DNA of 64,000 nucleotides from contig NW_026645841.1 in assembly GCF_949987535.1 (NCBI RefSeq), forward strand, positions 740,585 through 804,584, given 5' to 3'. Positions 1-10,568 of this stretch are shown here, one piece after another. The DNA is from Balaenoptera acutorostrata (lineage: Eukaryota > Chordata > Mammalia > Artiodactyla > Balaenopteridae). Within the stretch, counting starts at the first letter, position 1; every line of letters begins with the position of its first letter. Under the pieces are notes generated by a model that saw nothing but the letters and a program-made list of their open reading frames with translations, did not search any database and was not told the origin of the DNA. The translations under genes and the position numbers were made by a program.

Positions 1-15
1 AGCTGTGTTTTTTAG
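1..15. repeat. Satellite unit, last 15 bp of a preceding copy
   Basis: These bases (agctgtgttttttag) match the last bases of a unit just before the anchor ATG, so the array extends leftward beyond the window. Confidence 0.95.
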
Positions 16-878
16 ATGTTTCAGAACACACCGTACACTTCTCCAGAGTGGCTGTTGGCAATTTACATCCCAACCATCAGCGTAGCAAGGCTCCCATTTC
101 TCCATGGCCGGTCCTGCATTTCTGGTTTGGACACTTTTTTCCGCATGGCCCTTTTGCCCGCTGGGAAGCGAGACTTCTTTGGAGCGCTGATTGGCCTTTC
201 CAGGTTGCTTGGTTGGCCAAAAAGGGCGTATGCGTTTTTTCCTGAATATATTCAGGAAAAAACGCATACGCCCTTTTTGGCCAAGGGCATCATTGTCCAC
301 GTTTTGCCGCTTTTCATGTGCTTTCAAGGCGATTCGAATCTACCTCCTGAAATCTGTTTCCTGCAATTCTGCCTTGCTTTCAAAGCCTCTTCGTTGCCTT
401 CCCTTAATATATTTGTGGACGAGAGGTATCATTTAAAACTCTGCAGGTTTGTGAATTGCAGTGCCCCTGAGCTCCATTTTTCAACTCGCTTTTTTGGGAG
501 CTGGCCGCCAAAGCGCAGGATTGCTTCAGGCCCTCTTCTGGTTCTGGGGGGCAGGCTGAGCTTGTGCTTAATTCTTCTTCCTGATGGGAAAATAGAGTGA
601 CCTGTGCCTGTCCCAACACCTAGAGCTAGTCTCTCATTGGTTCCCCCTCTTCCCGTTCATCCTCAGGACAAATTGCAACCTGTACGGAACAGGAGGTTAA
701 AGGTGCTGATTCTCCAAGGAGGGAGATGGCTAGTAAATCGGCTGGAATGGCGAACCCGAGCAAAGGAGATGAGAAATGAGGTGCGTTTTAGAAACCTTTC
801 CCGATCACACGGTGTACCATCTTCTGGGTTTCTCATGCCTGTTTTCGACGTAGGAAGATGCCCTTGAACCTGGAGATT

Positions 879-901
879 TGGGACCCATGGGATGGGTACC
901 A
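879..901. repeat. Short imperfect inverted repeat (reference copy in unit 1)
   Basis: Arms tgggacccat (879-888) and atgggtacca (892-901) pair with one mismatch around a 3-base loop, in the unassigned part of the unit at about +863. Most units keep it. Units 8 and 17 have gggaacc instead of gggtacc in the right arm, and unit 18 (near 30780-30802) has two changes. It is small enough to have arisen by chance. Confidence 0.55.
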
Positions 902-1089
902 TGCAGTATTACTTGAAAGGGTCTGCGTTGGCTCACCCAACCTCACCGAAACTCTCAGCCCCAAGAGTGTCCACCCTTATGTCTCAATCAGCTGTGGGTC
1001 TAGATATGGTCAATCCAGGTTGCATCACAGCCCCTGAACGAATTTTGTAAGAATTTCTCTCTCTTTCACTGCCTTTGTTTCACGGGTTT

Positions 1090-1454
1090 TGAAAAGTAAT
1101 TTATTTTTATAATGGGGTTTAGCTGCTTTTCACGGCTGTGTTTATGCCGCTTTACACCCCCTTGACTCACTTACAGAGAGATATCAATACATAGGTTTGA
1201 AGATTCTTACTAGTCAGATATATTCTTGTGCGGTGAATAGGGGGTGTTGAGTCCAGTTCACTGAAAAAGGAATAGGTCTTGTCTCTTACATATTGGGTTT
1301 ATGGAACGGTATCGGAGCTAATTTGAAACCCTTGTTTTATGCATCACCCCACCTCACCTTTCCCGTTCAGCAGCCATAGTGTGTTTTCTAAACGTGTGAC
1401 TCTGTTCTGTTTTGTAATTCAGTTCAAGTGTAGCGGTTTTTACATTCCCTCTCT
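1090..1454 (-). mobile_element. L1 3' UTR fragment, antisense (reference copy, present in every unit)
   Basis: Read on the plus strand, this stretch follows the antisense 3' UTR of artiodactyl-type L1 elements in order. It starts with a T-rich block near 1094-1110, which is probably the decayed poly(A) side. The gctgcttttcacggctgtg segment follows, then the part resembling the L1 'gtaggtccttgttg' segment near 1270-1285. After that come the 'taaccataagtttgttttct'-like part near 1372-1392 and the 'tctgttttgtaa' part near 1405-1418. Similarity is spread over the whole stretch but clearly diverged. The same segment recurs at offsets of about +1074 to +1438 in each complete unit. The assignment rests on recall of L1 consensus sequences, so exact edges are approximate. 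Confidence 0.87.
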
Positions 1455-1971
1455 AAGTGATATCTTATGATAAGTGTCTTTTTCTGTGTGACTTATTTCA
1501 CTTAGAATCGTCGTACCTAAATCCACTCATCGTGCTGCTACTAGCCTTATGACGTGGATTTCATGGCTGAGTGATATTCCATTGTACATGAGGACCCCAA
1601 CTTCTTTATCCATTTTTCGATTTCCTAGGATATTTAAGGTGTAATGAAGTGGGGGTTCTTGTCAACAGAGCAGCCCTAAACTTTGGGGTGCCTGTGTCTT
1701 GCTGATTTTTAGTTTTCCCAATTTATACGCCCATGAGTGGAAGTGCCCTATGCTCTCCAAGCTGTGTTTTTTAGATGTTTCAGAACACACCGTACACTTC
1801 TCCAGAGTGGCTGTTGGCAATTTACATCCCACCCATCAGCGTAGCAAGGCTCCCATTTCTCCATGGCCGGTCCTGCATTTCTGGTTTGGACACTTTTTTC
1901 CGCATGGCCCTTTTGCCCGCTGGGAAGCGAGACTTCTTTGGAGCGCTGATTGGCCTTTCCAGGTTGCTTGG
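1455..1971 (-). pseudogene. Decayed L1 ORF2 C-terminus (reverse transcriptase protein tail), antisense
   Basis: The minus strand carries broken frames of the L1 ORF2 C-terminal region. At 1559-1585 it reads TMEYHSAMK, against the family's TMEYYSAIK-type motif. At about 1477-1509 it reads ILSEISHTEKD, the family's ILSEVSQTEKD-type tail. The minus frame 1748-2086 (112 codons) has QPLWRSV at residues 92-98, with conserved spacing to upstream EKWEP and a downstream VLKHLKN, matching the L1 QPLWKSV...FLKxLK segment. In-frame stops and frame changes separate these pieces, so the reading frame is dead. The fragment spans the phase boundary used here, and its 5' side is interrupted by the palindrome at 1972. 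No reverse transcriptase catalytic motif or endonuclease domain is present. The same remnant occurs in every unit. Confidence 0.92.
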
Positions 1972-2043
1972 TTGGCCAAAAAGGGCGTATGCGTTTTTTC
2001 CTGAATATATTCAGGAAAAAACGCATACGCCCTTTTTGGCCAA
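1972..2043. repeat. 72-bp perfect palindrome (reference copy, unit offset +197 to +268)
   Basis: The sequence is its own reverse complement from ttggccaaaaagggcg at the left edge to the mirror image at the right. The two 36-base arms meet without a spacer at cctgaata/tattcagg (centre 2007/2008). The next outward pair (g/g) fails, so the palindrome ends exactly there. The outer ttggccaa ends are themselves 8-bp palindromes. It can form a cruciform in DNA or a long hairpin in RNA. By eye it is perfect in 23 of 37 copies and carries one or two changes or a one-base deletion in the other 14. L1-like sequence lies on both sides, so it appears to be an insertion into the L1-derived core. Both strands encode the same peptide across it, which explains the shared residues in opposing frames. 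Confidence 0.97.
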
Positions 2044-2145
2044 GGGCATCATTGTCCACGTTTTGCCGCTTTTCATGTGCTTTCAAGGCGATTCGAATCT
2101 ACCTCCTGAAATCTGTTTCCTGCAATTCTGCCTTGCTTTCAAAGC
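2044..2145 (-). mobile_element. Weaker L1 ORF2-like sequence continuing beyond the palindrome
   Basis: Right of the palindrome the plus strand contains cttttcatgtgc (near 2068-2079), which is identical to the antisense L1 'cttttcatgtg' segment. It is followed by a looser match to the L1 stretch ending 'tctgccc' (near 2116-2132). This suggests that L1 homology resumes after the palindrome. The match fades past about 2145, and similarity further to about 2300 is possible but not supported by eye. Confidence 0.6.
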
Positions 2146-2847
2146 CTCTTCTTTGCCTTCCCTTAATATATTTGTGGACGAGAGGTATCATTTAAAACTC
2201 TGCAGGTTTGTGAATTGCAGTGCCCCTGAGCTCCATTTTTCAACTCGCTTTTTTGGGAGCTGGCCGCCAAAGCGCAGGATTGCTTCAGGCCCTCTTCTGG
2301 TTCTGGGGGGCAGGCTGAGCTTGTGCTTAATTCTTCTTCCTGATGGGAAAATAGAGTGACCTGTGCCTGTCCCAACACCTAGAGCTAGTCTCTCATTGGT
2401 TCCCCCTCTTCCCGTTCATCCTCAGGACAAATTGCAACCTGTACGGAACAGGAGGTTAAAGGTGCTGATTCTCCAAGGAGGGAGATGGCTAGTAAATCGG
2501 CTGGAATGGCGAACCCGAGCAAAGGAGATGAGAAATGAGGTGCGTTTTAGAAACCTTTCCCGATCACACGGTGTACCATCTTCTGGGTTTCTCATGCCTG
2601 TTTTCGACGTAGGAAGATGCCCTTGAACCTGGAGATTTGGGACCCATGGGATGGGTACCATGCAGTATTACTTGAAAGGGTCTGCGTTGGCTCACCCAAC
2701 CTCACCGAACCTCTCAGCCCCAAGAGTGTCCACCCTTATGTCTCAATCAGCTGTGGGTCTAGATATGGTCAATCCAGGTTGCATCACAGCCCCTGAACGA
2801 ATTTTGTAAGAATTTCTCTCTCTTTCACTGTCTTTGTTTCACGGGTT
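2146..2847. repeat. Unassigned part of the satellite unit (no recognised family)
   Basis: This roughly 700-bp part of the unit resembles no transposon, SINE, tRNA or gene that I recognise. It is less AT-rich by eye than the L1 3' UTR part, with several CpG sites and short direct motifs. It may be highly diverged L1 ORF2 or an unrelated sequence captured when the unit formed. Open frames of 71-87 codons on both strands recur in most units, but none resembles a known domain. It is followed by the T-rich start of the next L1 3' UTR fragment. Confidence 0.7.
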
Positions 2848-3533
2848 TTGAAAAGTAATTTATTTTTATAATGGGGTTTAGCTGCTTTTCACGGCTGTGT
2901 TTATGCCGCTTTACACCCCCTTGACTCACTTACAGAGAGATATCAATACATAGGTTTGAAGATTCTTACTAGTCAGATATATTCTTGTGCGGTGAATAGG
3001 GGGTGTTGAGTCCAGTTCACTGAAAAAGGAATAGGTCTTTTCTCTTACATATTGGGTTTATGGAACGGTATCGGAGCTAATTTGAAACCCTTGTTTTATG
3101 CATCACCCCACCTCACCTTTCCCGTTCAGCAGCCATAGTGTGTTTTCTAAACGTGTGACTCTGTTCTGTTTTGTAATTCAGTTCAAGTGTAGCGGTTTTT
3201 ACATTCCCTCTCTAAGTGATATCTTATGATAAGTGTCTTTTTCTGTGTGACTTATTTCACTTAGAATCGTCGTACCTAAATCCACTCATCGTGCTGCTAC
3301 TAGCCTTATGACGTGGATTTCATGGCTGAGTGATATTCCATTGTACATGAGGACCACAACTTCTTTATCCATTTTTCGCTTTCCTAGGATATTTAAGGTG
3401 TAATGAAGTGGGGGTTCTTGTCAACAGAGCAGCCCTAAACTTTGGGGTGCCTGTGTCTTGCTGATTTTTAGTTTTCCCAATTTATACGCCCATGAGTGGA
3501 AGTGCCCTATGCTCTCCAAGCTGTGTTTTTTAG

Positions 3534-5292
3534 ATGTTTCAGAACACACCGTACACTTCTCCAGAGTGGCTGTTGGCAATTTACATCCCACCCATCAGCG
3601 TAGCAAGGCTCCCATTTCTCCATGGCCGGTCCTGCATTTCTGGTTTGGACACTTTTTTCCGCATGGCCCTTTTGCCCGCTGGGAAGCGAGACTTCTTTGG
3701 AGCGCTGATTGGCCTTTCCAGGTTGCTTAGTTGGCCAAAAAGGGCGTATGCGTTTTTTCCTGAATATATTCAGGAAAAAACGCATACGCCCTTTTTGGCC
3801 AAGGGCATCATTGTCCACGTTTTGCCGCTTTTCATGCGCTTTCAAGGCGATTCGAATCTACCTCCTGAAATCTGTTTCCTGCAATTCTGCCTTGCTTTCA
3901 AAGCCTCTTCTTTGCCTTCCCTTAATATATTTGTGGACGAGAGGTATCATTTAAAACTCTGCAGGTTTGTGAATTGCAGTGCCCCTGAGCTCCATTTTTC
4001 AACTCGCTTTTTTGGGAGCTGGCCGCAAAAGCGCAGGATTGCTTCAGGCCCTCTTCTGGTTCTGGGGGGCAGGCTGAGCTTGTGCTTAATTCTTCTTCCT
4101 GATGGGAAAATAGAGTGACCTGTGCCTGTCCCAACACCTAGAGCTAGTCTCTCATTGGTTCCCCCTCTTCCCGTTCATCCTCAGGACAAATTGCAACCTG
4201 TACGGAACAGGAGGTTAAAGGTGCTGATTCTCCAAGGAGGGAGATGGCTAGTAAATCGGCTGGAATGGCGAACCCGAGCAAAGGAGATGAGAAATGAGGT
4301 GCGTTTTAGAAACCTTTCCCGATCACACGGTGTACCATCTTCTGGGTTTCTCATGCCTGTTTTCGACGTAGGAAGATGCCCTTGAACCTGGAGATTTGGG
4401 ACCCATGGGATGGGTACCATGCAGTATTACTTGAAAGGGTCTGCGTTGGCTCACCCAACCTCACCGAACCTCTCAGCCCCAAGAGTGTCCACCCTTATGT
4501 CTCAATCAGCTGTGGGTCTAGATATGGTCAATCCAGGTTGCATCACAGCCCCTGAACGAATTTTGTAAGAATTTCTCTCTCTTTCACTGCCTTTGTTTCA
4601 CGGGTTTTGAAAAGTAATTTATTTTTATAATGGGGTTTAGCTGCTTTTCACGGCTGTGTTTATGCCGCTTTACACCCCCTTGACTCACTTACAGAGAGAT
4701 ATCAATACATAGGTTTGAAGATTCTTACTAGTCAGATATATTCTTGTGCGGTGAATAGGGGGTGTTGAGTCCAGTTCACTGAAAAAGGAATAGGTCTTGT
4801 CTCTTACATATTGGGTTTATGGAACGGTATCGGAGCTAATTTGAAACCCTTATTTTATGCATCACCCCACCTCACCTTTCCCGTTCAGCAGCCATAGTGT
4901 GTTTTCTAAACGTGTGACTCTGTTCTGTTTTGCAATTCAGTTCAAGTGTAGCGGTTTTTACATTCCCTCTAGAAGTGATATCTTATGATAAGTGTCTTTT
5001 TCTGTGTGACTTATTTCACTTAGAATCGTCGTACCTAAATCCACTCATCGTGCTGCTACTAGCCTTATGACGTGGATTTCATGGCTGAGTGATATTCCAT
5101 TGTACATGAGGACCACAACTTCTTTATCCATTTTTCGCTTTCCTAGGATATTTAAGGTGTAATGAAGTGGGGGTTCTTGTCAACAGAGCAGCCCTAAACT
5201 TTGGGGTGCCTGTGTCTTGCTGATTTTTAGTTTTCCCAATTTATACGCCCATGAGTGGAAGTGCCCTATGCTCTCCAAGCTGTGTTTTTTAG
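3534..5292 (+). repeat. Satellite unit 3 (1759 bp)
   Basis: Palindrome 3731-3802 is perfect. It shares ttgcttagttgg just left of the palindrome and atgcgctttc near 3835 with unit 4 only, so units 3 and 4 are a recent pair. It has ctctagaagtg near 4968, and cccttatttt near 4847 seems private. Confidence 0.97.
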
Positions 5293-7051
5293 ATGTTTCA
5301 GAACACACCGTACACTTCTCCAGAGTGGCTGTTGGCAATTTACATCCCACCCATCAGCGTAGCAAGGCTCCCATTTCTCCATGGCCGGTCCTGCATTTCT
5401 GGTTTGGACACTTTTTTCCGCATGGCCCTTTTGCCCGCTGGGAAGCGAGACTTCTTTGGAGCGCTGATTGGCCTTTCCAGGTTGCTTAGTTGGCCAAAAA
5501 GGGCGTATGCGTTTTTTCCTGAATATATTCAGGAAAAAACGCATACGCCCTTTTTGGCCAAGGGCATCATTGTCCACGTTTTGCCGCTTTTCATGCGCTT
5601 TCAAGGCGATTCGAATCTACCTCCTGAAATCTGTTTCCTGCAATTCTGCCTTGCTTTCAAAGCCTCTTCGTTGCCTTCCCTTAATATATTTGTGGACGAG
5701 AGGTATCATTTAAAACTCTGCAGGTTTGTGAATTGCAGTGCCCCTGAGCTCCATTTTTCAACTCGCTTTTTTGGGAGCTGGCCGCAAAAGCGCAGGATTG
5801 CTTCAGGCCCTCTTCTGGTTCTTGGGGGCAGGCTGAGCTTGTGCTTAATTCTTCTTCCTGATGGGAAAATAGAGTGACCTGTGCCTGTCCCAACACCTAG
5901 AGCTAGTCTCTCATTGGTTCCCCCTCTTCCCGTTCATCCTCAGGACAAATTGCAACCTGTACGGAACAGGAGGTTAAAGGTGCTGATTCTCCAAGGAGGG
6001 AGATGGCTAGTAAATCGGCTGGAATGGCGAACCCGAGCAAAGGAGATGAGAAATGAGGTGCGTTTTAGAAACCTTTCCCGATCACACGGTGTACCATCTT
6101 CTGGGTTTCTCATGCCTGTTTTCGACGTAGGAAGATGCCCTTGAACCTGGAGATTTGGGACCCATGGGATGGGTACCATGCAGTATTACTTGAAAGGGTC
6201 TGCGTTGGCTCACCCAACCTCACCGAACCTCTCAGCCCCAAGAGTGTCCACCCTTATGTCTCAATCAGCTGTGTGTCTAGATATGGTCAATCCAGGTTGC
6301 ATCACAGCCCCTGAACGAATTTTGTAAGAATTTCTCTCTCTTTCACTGCCTTTGTTTCACGGGTTTTGAAAAGTAATTTATTTTTATAATGGGGTTTAGC
6401 TGCTTTTCACGGCTGTGTTTATGCCGCTTTACACCCCCTTGACTCACTTACAGAGAGATATCAATACATAGGTTTGAAGATTCTTACTAGTCAGATATAT
6501 TCTTGTGCGGTGAATAGGGGGTGTTGAGTCCAGTTCACTGAAAAAGGAATAGGTCTTGTCTCTTACATATTGGGTTTATGGAACGGTATCGGAGCTAATT
6601 TGAAACCCTTGTTTTATGCATCACCCCACCTCACCTTTCCCGTTCAGCAGCCATAGTGTGTTTTCTAAACGTGTGACTCTGTTCTGTTTTGCAATTCAGT
6701 TCAAGTGTAGCGGTTTTTACATTCCCTCTAGAAGTGATATCTTATGATAAGTGTCTTTTTCTGTGTGACTTATTTCACTTAGAATCGTCGTACCTAAATC
6801 CACTCATCGTGCTGCTACTAGCCTTATGACGTGGATTTCATGGCTGAGTGATATTCCATTGTACATGAGGACCACAACTTCTTTATCCATTTTTCGATTT
6901 CCTAGGATATTTAAGGTGTAATGAAGTGGGGGTTCTTGTCAACAGAGCAGCCCTAAACTTTGGGGTGCCTGTGTCTTGCTGATTTTTAGTTTTCCCAATT
7001 TATACGCCCATGAGTGGAAGTGCCCTATGCTCTCCAAGCTGTGTTTTTTAG
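5293..7051 (+). repeat. Satellite unit 4 (1759 bp)
   Basis: Sister of unit 3, with the same two diagnostic changes around the perfect palindrome at 5490-5561. Private changes include ggttcttggggg near 5817 and ctgtgtgtctag near 6269. Its tail has ctctagaagtg. Confidence 0.97.
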
Positions 7052-8810
7052 ATGTTTCAGAACACACCGTACACTTCTCCAGAGTGGCTGTTGGCAATTT
7101 ACATCCCACCCATCAGCGTAGCAAGGCTCCCATTTCTCCATGGCCGGTCCTGCATTTCTGGTTTGGACACTTTTTTCCGCATGGCCCTTTTGCCCGCTGG
7201 GAAGCGAGACTTCTTTGGAGCGCTGATTGGCCTTTCCAGGTTGCTTGGTTGGCCAAAAAGGGCGTATGCGTTTTTTCCTGAATATATTCAGGAAAAAACG
7301 CATACGCCCTTTTTGGCCAAGGGCATCATTGTCCACGTTTTGCCGCTTTTCATGTGCTTTCAAGGCGATTCGAATCTACCTCCTGAAATCTGTTTCCTGC
7401 AATTCTGCCTTGCTTTCAAAGCCTCTTCGTTGCCTTCCCTTAATATATTTGTGGACGAGAGGTATCATTTAAAACTCTGCAGGTTTGTGAATTGCAGTGC
7501 CCCTGAGCTCCATTTTTCAACTCGCTTTTTTGGGAGCTGGCCGCCAAAGCGCAGGATTGCTTCAGGCCCTCTTCTGGTTCTGGGGGGCAGGCTGAGCTTG
7601 TGCTTAATTCTTCTTCCTGATGGGAAAATAGAGTGACCTGTGCCTGTCCCAACACCTAGAGCTAGTCTCTCATTGGTTCCCCCTCTTCCCGTTCATCCTC
7701 AGGACAAATTGCAACCTGTACGGAACAGGAGGTTAAAGGTGCTGATTCTCCAAGGAGGGAGATGGCTAGTAAATCGGCTGGAATGGCGAACCCGAGCAAA
7801 GGAGATGAGAAATGAGGTGCGTTTTAGAAACCTTTCCCGATCACACGGTGTACCATCTTCTGGGTTTCTCATGCCTGTTTTCGACGTAGGAAGATGCCCT
7901 TGAACCTGGAGATTTGGGACCCATGGGATGGGTACCATGCAGTACTACTTGAAAGGGTCTGCGTTGGCTCACCCAACCTCACCGAACCTCTCAGCCCCAA
8001 GAGTGTCCACCCTTATGTCTCAATCAGCTGTGGGTCTAGATATGGTCAATCCAGGTTGCATCACAGCCCCTGAACGAATTTTGTAAGAATTTCTCTCTCT
8101 TTCACTGTCTTTGTTTCACGGGTTTTGAAAAGTAATTTATTTTTATAATGGGGTTTAGCTGCTTTTCACGGCTGTGTTTATGCCGCTTTACACCCCCTTG
8201 ACTCACTTACAGAGAGATATCAATACATAGGTTTGAAGATTCTTCCTAGTCAGATATATTCTTGTGCGGTGAATAGGGGGTGTTGAGTCCAGTTCACTGA
8301 AAAAGGAATAGGTCTTGTCTCTTACATATTGGGTTTATGGAACGGTATCTGAGCTAATTTGAAACCCTTGTTTTATGCATCACCCCACCTCACCTTGCCC
8401 GTTCAGCAGCCATAGTGTGTTTCCTAAACGTGTGACTCTGTTCTGTTTTGTAATTCAGTTCAAGTGTAGCGGTTTTTACATTCCCTCTCGAAGTGATATC
8501 TTATGATAAGTGTCTTTTTCTGTGTGACTTATTTCACTTAGAATCGTCGTACCTAAATCCACTCATCGTGCTGCTACTAGCCTTATGACGTGGATTTCAT
8601 GGCTGAGTGATATTCCATTGTACATGAGGACCACAAATTCTTTATCCACTTTTCGCTTTCCTAGGATACTTAAGGTGTAATGAAGTTGGGGTTCTTGTCA
8701 ACAGAGCAGCCCTAAACTTTGGGGTGCCTGTGTCTTGCTGATTTTTAGTTTTCCCAATTTATACGCCCATGAGTGGAAGTGCCCTATGCTCTCCAAGCTG
8801 TGTTTTTTAG
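7052..8810 (+). repeat. Satellite unit 5 (1759 bp)
   Basis: Palindrome 7249-7320 is perfect. Its tail is distinctive: ttcttcctagtc near 8240 (shared with unit 6), gtatctgagc, cttgcccgttc, ctctcgaagtg near 8484 (shared with unit 13), and several private changes near 8635-8690. Confidence 0.97.
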
Positions 8811-10568
8811 ATGTTTCAGAACACACCGTACACTTCTCCAGAGTGGCTGTTGGCAATTTACATCCCAACCATCAGCGTAGCAAGGCTCCCATTTCTCCAT
8901 GGCCGGTCCTGCATTTCTGGTTTGGACACTTTTTTCCGCATGGCCCTTTTGCCCGCTGGGAAGCGAGACTTCTTTGGAGCGCTGATTGGCCTTTCCAGGT
9001 TGCTTGGTTGGCCAAAAAGGGCGTATGCGTTTTTTCCTGAATATATTCAGGAAAAAACACATACGCCCTTTTTGGCCAAGGGCATCATTGTCCACGTTTT
9101 GCCGCTTTTCATGTGCTTTCAAGGCGATTCGAATCTACCTCCTGAAATCTGTTTCCTGCAATTCTGCCTTGCTTTCAAAGCCTCTTCGTTGCCTTCCCTT
9201 AATATATTTGTGGACGAGAGGTATCATTTAAAACTCTGCAGGTTTGTGAATTGCAGTGCCCCTGAGCTCCATTTTTCAACTCGCTTTTTTGGGAGCTGGC
9301 CGCCAAAGCGCAGGATTGCTTCAGGCCCTCTTCTGGTTCTGGGGGGCAGGCTGAGCTTGTGCTTAATTCTTCTTCCTGATGGGAAAATAGAGTGACCTGT
9401 GCCTGTCCCAACACCTAGAGCTAGTCTCTCATTGGTTCCCCCTCTTCCCGTTCATCCTCAGGACAAATTGCAACCTGTACGGAACAGGAGGTTAAAGGTG
9501 CTGATTCTCCAAGGAGGGAGATGGCTAGTAAATCGGCTGGAATGGCGAACCCGAGCAAAGGAGATGAGAAATGAGGTGCGTTTTAGAAACCTTTCCCGAT
9601 CACACGGTGTACCATCTTCTGGGTTTCTCATGCCTGTTTTCGACGTAGGAAGATGCCCTTGAACCTGGAGATTTGGGACCCATGGGATGGGTACCATGCA
9701 GTACTACTTGAAAGGGTCTGCGTTGGCTCACCCAACCTCACCGAACCTCTCAGCCCCAAGAGTGTCCACCCTTATGTCTCAATCAGCTGTGGGTCTAGAT
9801 ATGGTCAATCCAGGTTGCATCACAGCCCCTGAACGAATTTTGTAAGAATTTCTCTCTCTTTCACTGTCTTTGTTTCACGGGTTTTGAAAAGTAATTTATT
9901 TTTATAATGGGGTTTAGCTGCTTTTCACGGCTGTGTTTATGCCGCTTTACACCCCCTTGACTCACTTACAGAGAGATATCAATACATAGGTTTGAAGATT
10001 CTTCCTAGTCAGATATATTCTTGTGCGGTGAATAGGGGGTGTTGAGTCCAGTTCACTGAAAAAGGAATAGGTCTTGTCTCTTACATATTGGGTTTATGGA
10101 ACGGTATCGGAGCTAATTTGAAACCCTTGTTTTATGCATCACCCCACCTCACCTTTCCCGTTCAGCAGCCATAGTGTGTTTTCTAAACGTGTGACTCTGT
10201 TCTGTTTGTAATTCAGTTCAAGTGTAGCGGTTTTTACATTCCCTCTCTAAGTGATATCTTATGATAAGTGTCTTTTTCTGTGTGACTTATTTCACTTAGA
10301 ATCGTCGTACTTAAATCCACTCATCGTGCTGCTACTAGCCTTATGACGTGGATTTCATGGCTGAGTGATATTCCATTGTACATGAGGACCCCAACTTCTT
10401 TATCCATTTTTCGCTTTCCTAGGATATTTAAGGTGTAATGAAGTGGGGGTTCTTGTCAACAGAGCAGCCCTAAACTTTGGGGTGCCTGTGTCTTGCTGAT
10501 TTTTAGTTTTCCCAATTTATACGCCCATGAGTGGAAGTGCCCTATGCTCTCCAAGCTGTGTTTTTTAG
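8811..10568 (+). repeat. Satellite unit 6 (1758 bp)
   Basis: Palindrome 9008-9079 has one break, G to A at 9059 in the right arm, at a CpG. One T is lost near 10205 (ctgtttgtaat instead of ctgttttgtaat), giving 1758 bp. It shares ttcttcctagtc with unit 5. Confidence 0.97.

Larger units (their letters stand above)
16..1774 (+). repeat. Satellite unit 1 (1759 bp)
   Basis: Palindrome 213-284 is perfect. It reads atcccaacc rather than atcccaccc near 68-75, a variant shared with unit 6. It has cgaaactctc near 948, shared with unit 7. Confidence 0.97.
1775..3533 (+). repeat. Satellite unit 2 (1759 bp)
   Basis: Palindrome 1972-2043 is perfect. It has cttctttgcc near 2149 (most copies cttcgttgcc), shared with unit 3. 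It has gtcttttctc near 3035, shared with unit 11. Confidence 0.97.

Noticed and set aside
213..284. Palindrome as a rho-independent terminator
   Set aside because: The context is a mammalian satellite with no bacterial genes, and the arms lack a GC stem with trailing T-run design.
388..404. CENP-B box candidate (cttcgttg... within each unit)
   Set aside because: The first half resembles the box (cTTCGTTG), but the required A and CGGG in the second half are absent. Another TTCG site near 844 also lacks CGGG, so there is no canonical CENP-B box.
1748..2086. 112-codon minus-strand frame as a real gene
   Set aside because: Its last third is the L1 ORF2 tail and its first part is palindrome and flank. 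It is a pseudogene remnant and was annotated as such.
1775..2359. Recurrent 194-codon forward open frame, open in most units
   Set aside because: It lies on the antisense of L1 ORF2 and across the palindrome and has no recognisable domain. It is broken by stops in units 20, 25, 33 and 36 and by frameshift in units 26, 34 and 37. Its recurrence follows from copying of the unit, not from shown coding constraint.
2363..2626. 87-codon forward and 79-codon reverse overlapping frames in the unassigned part
   Set aside because: No motif, no start context and no similarity that I recognise, and several units break one of them (for example units 9, 17, 18, 19 and 31). They are shadows of the repeat.
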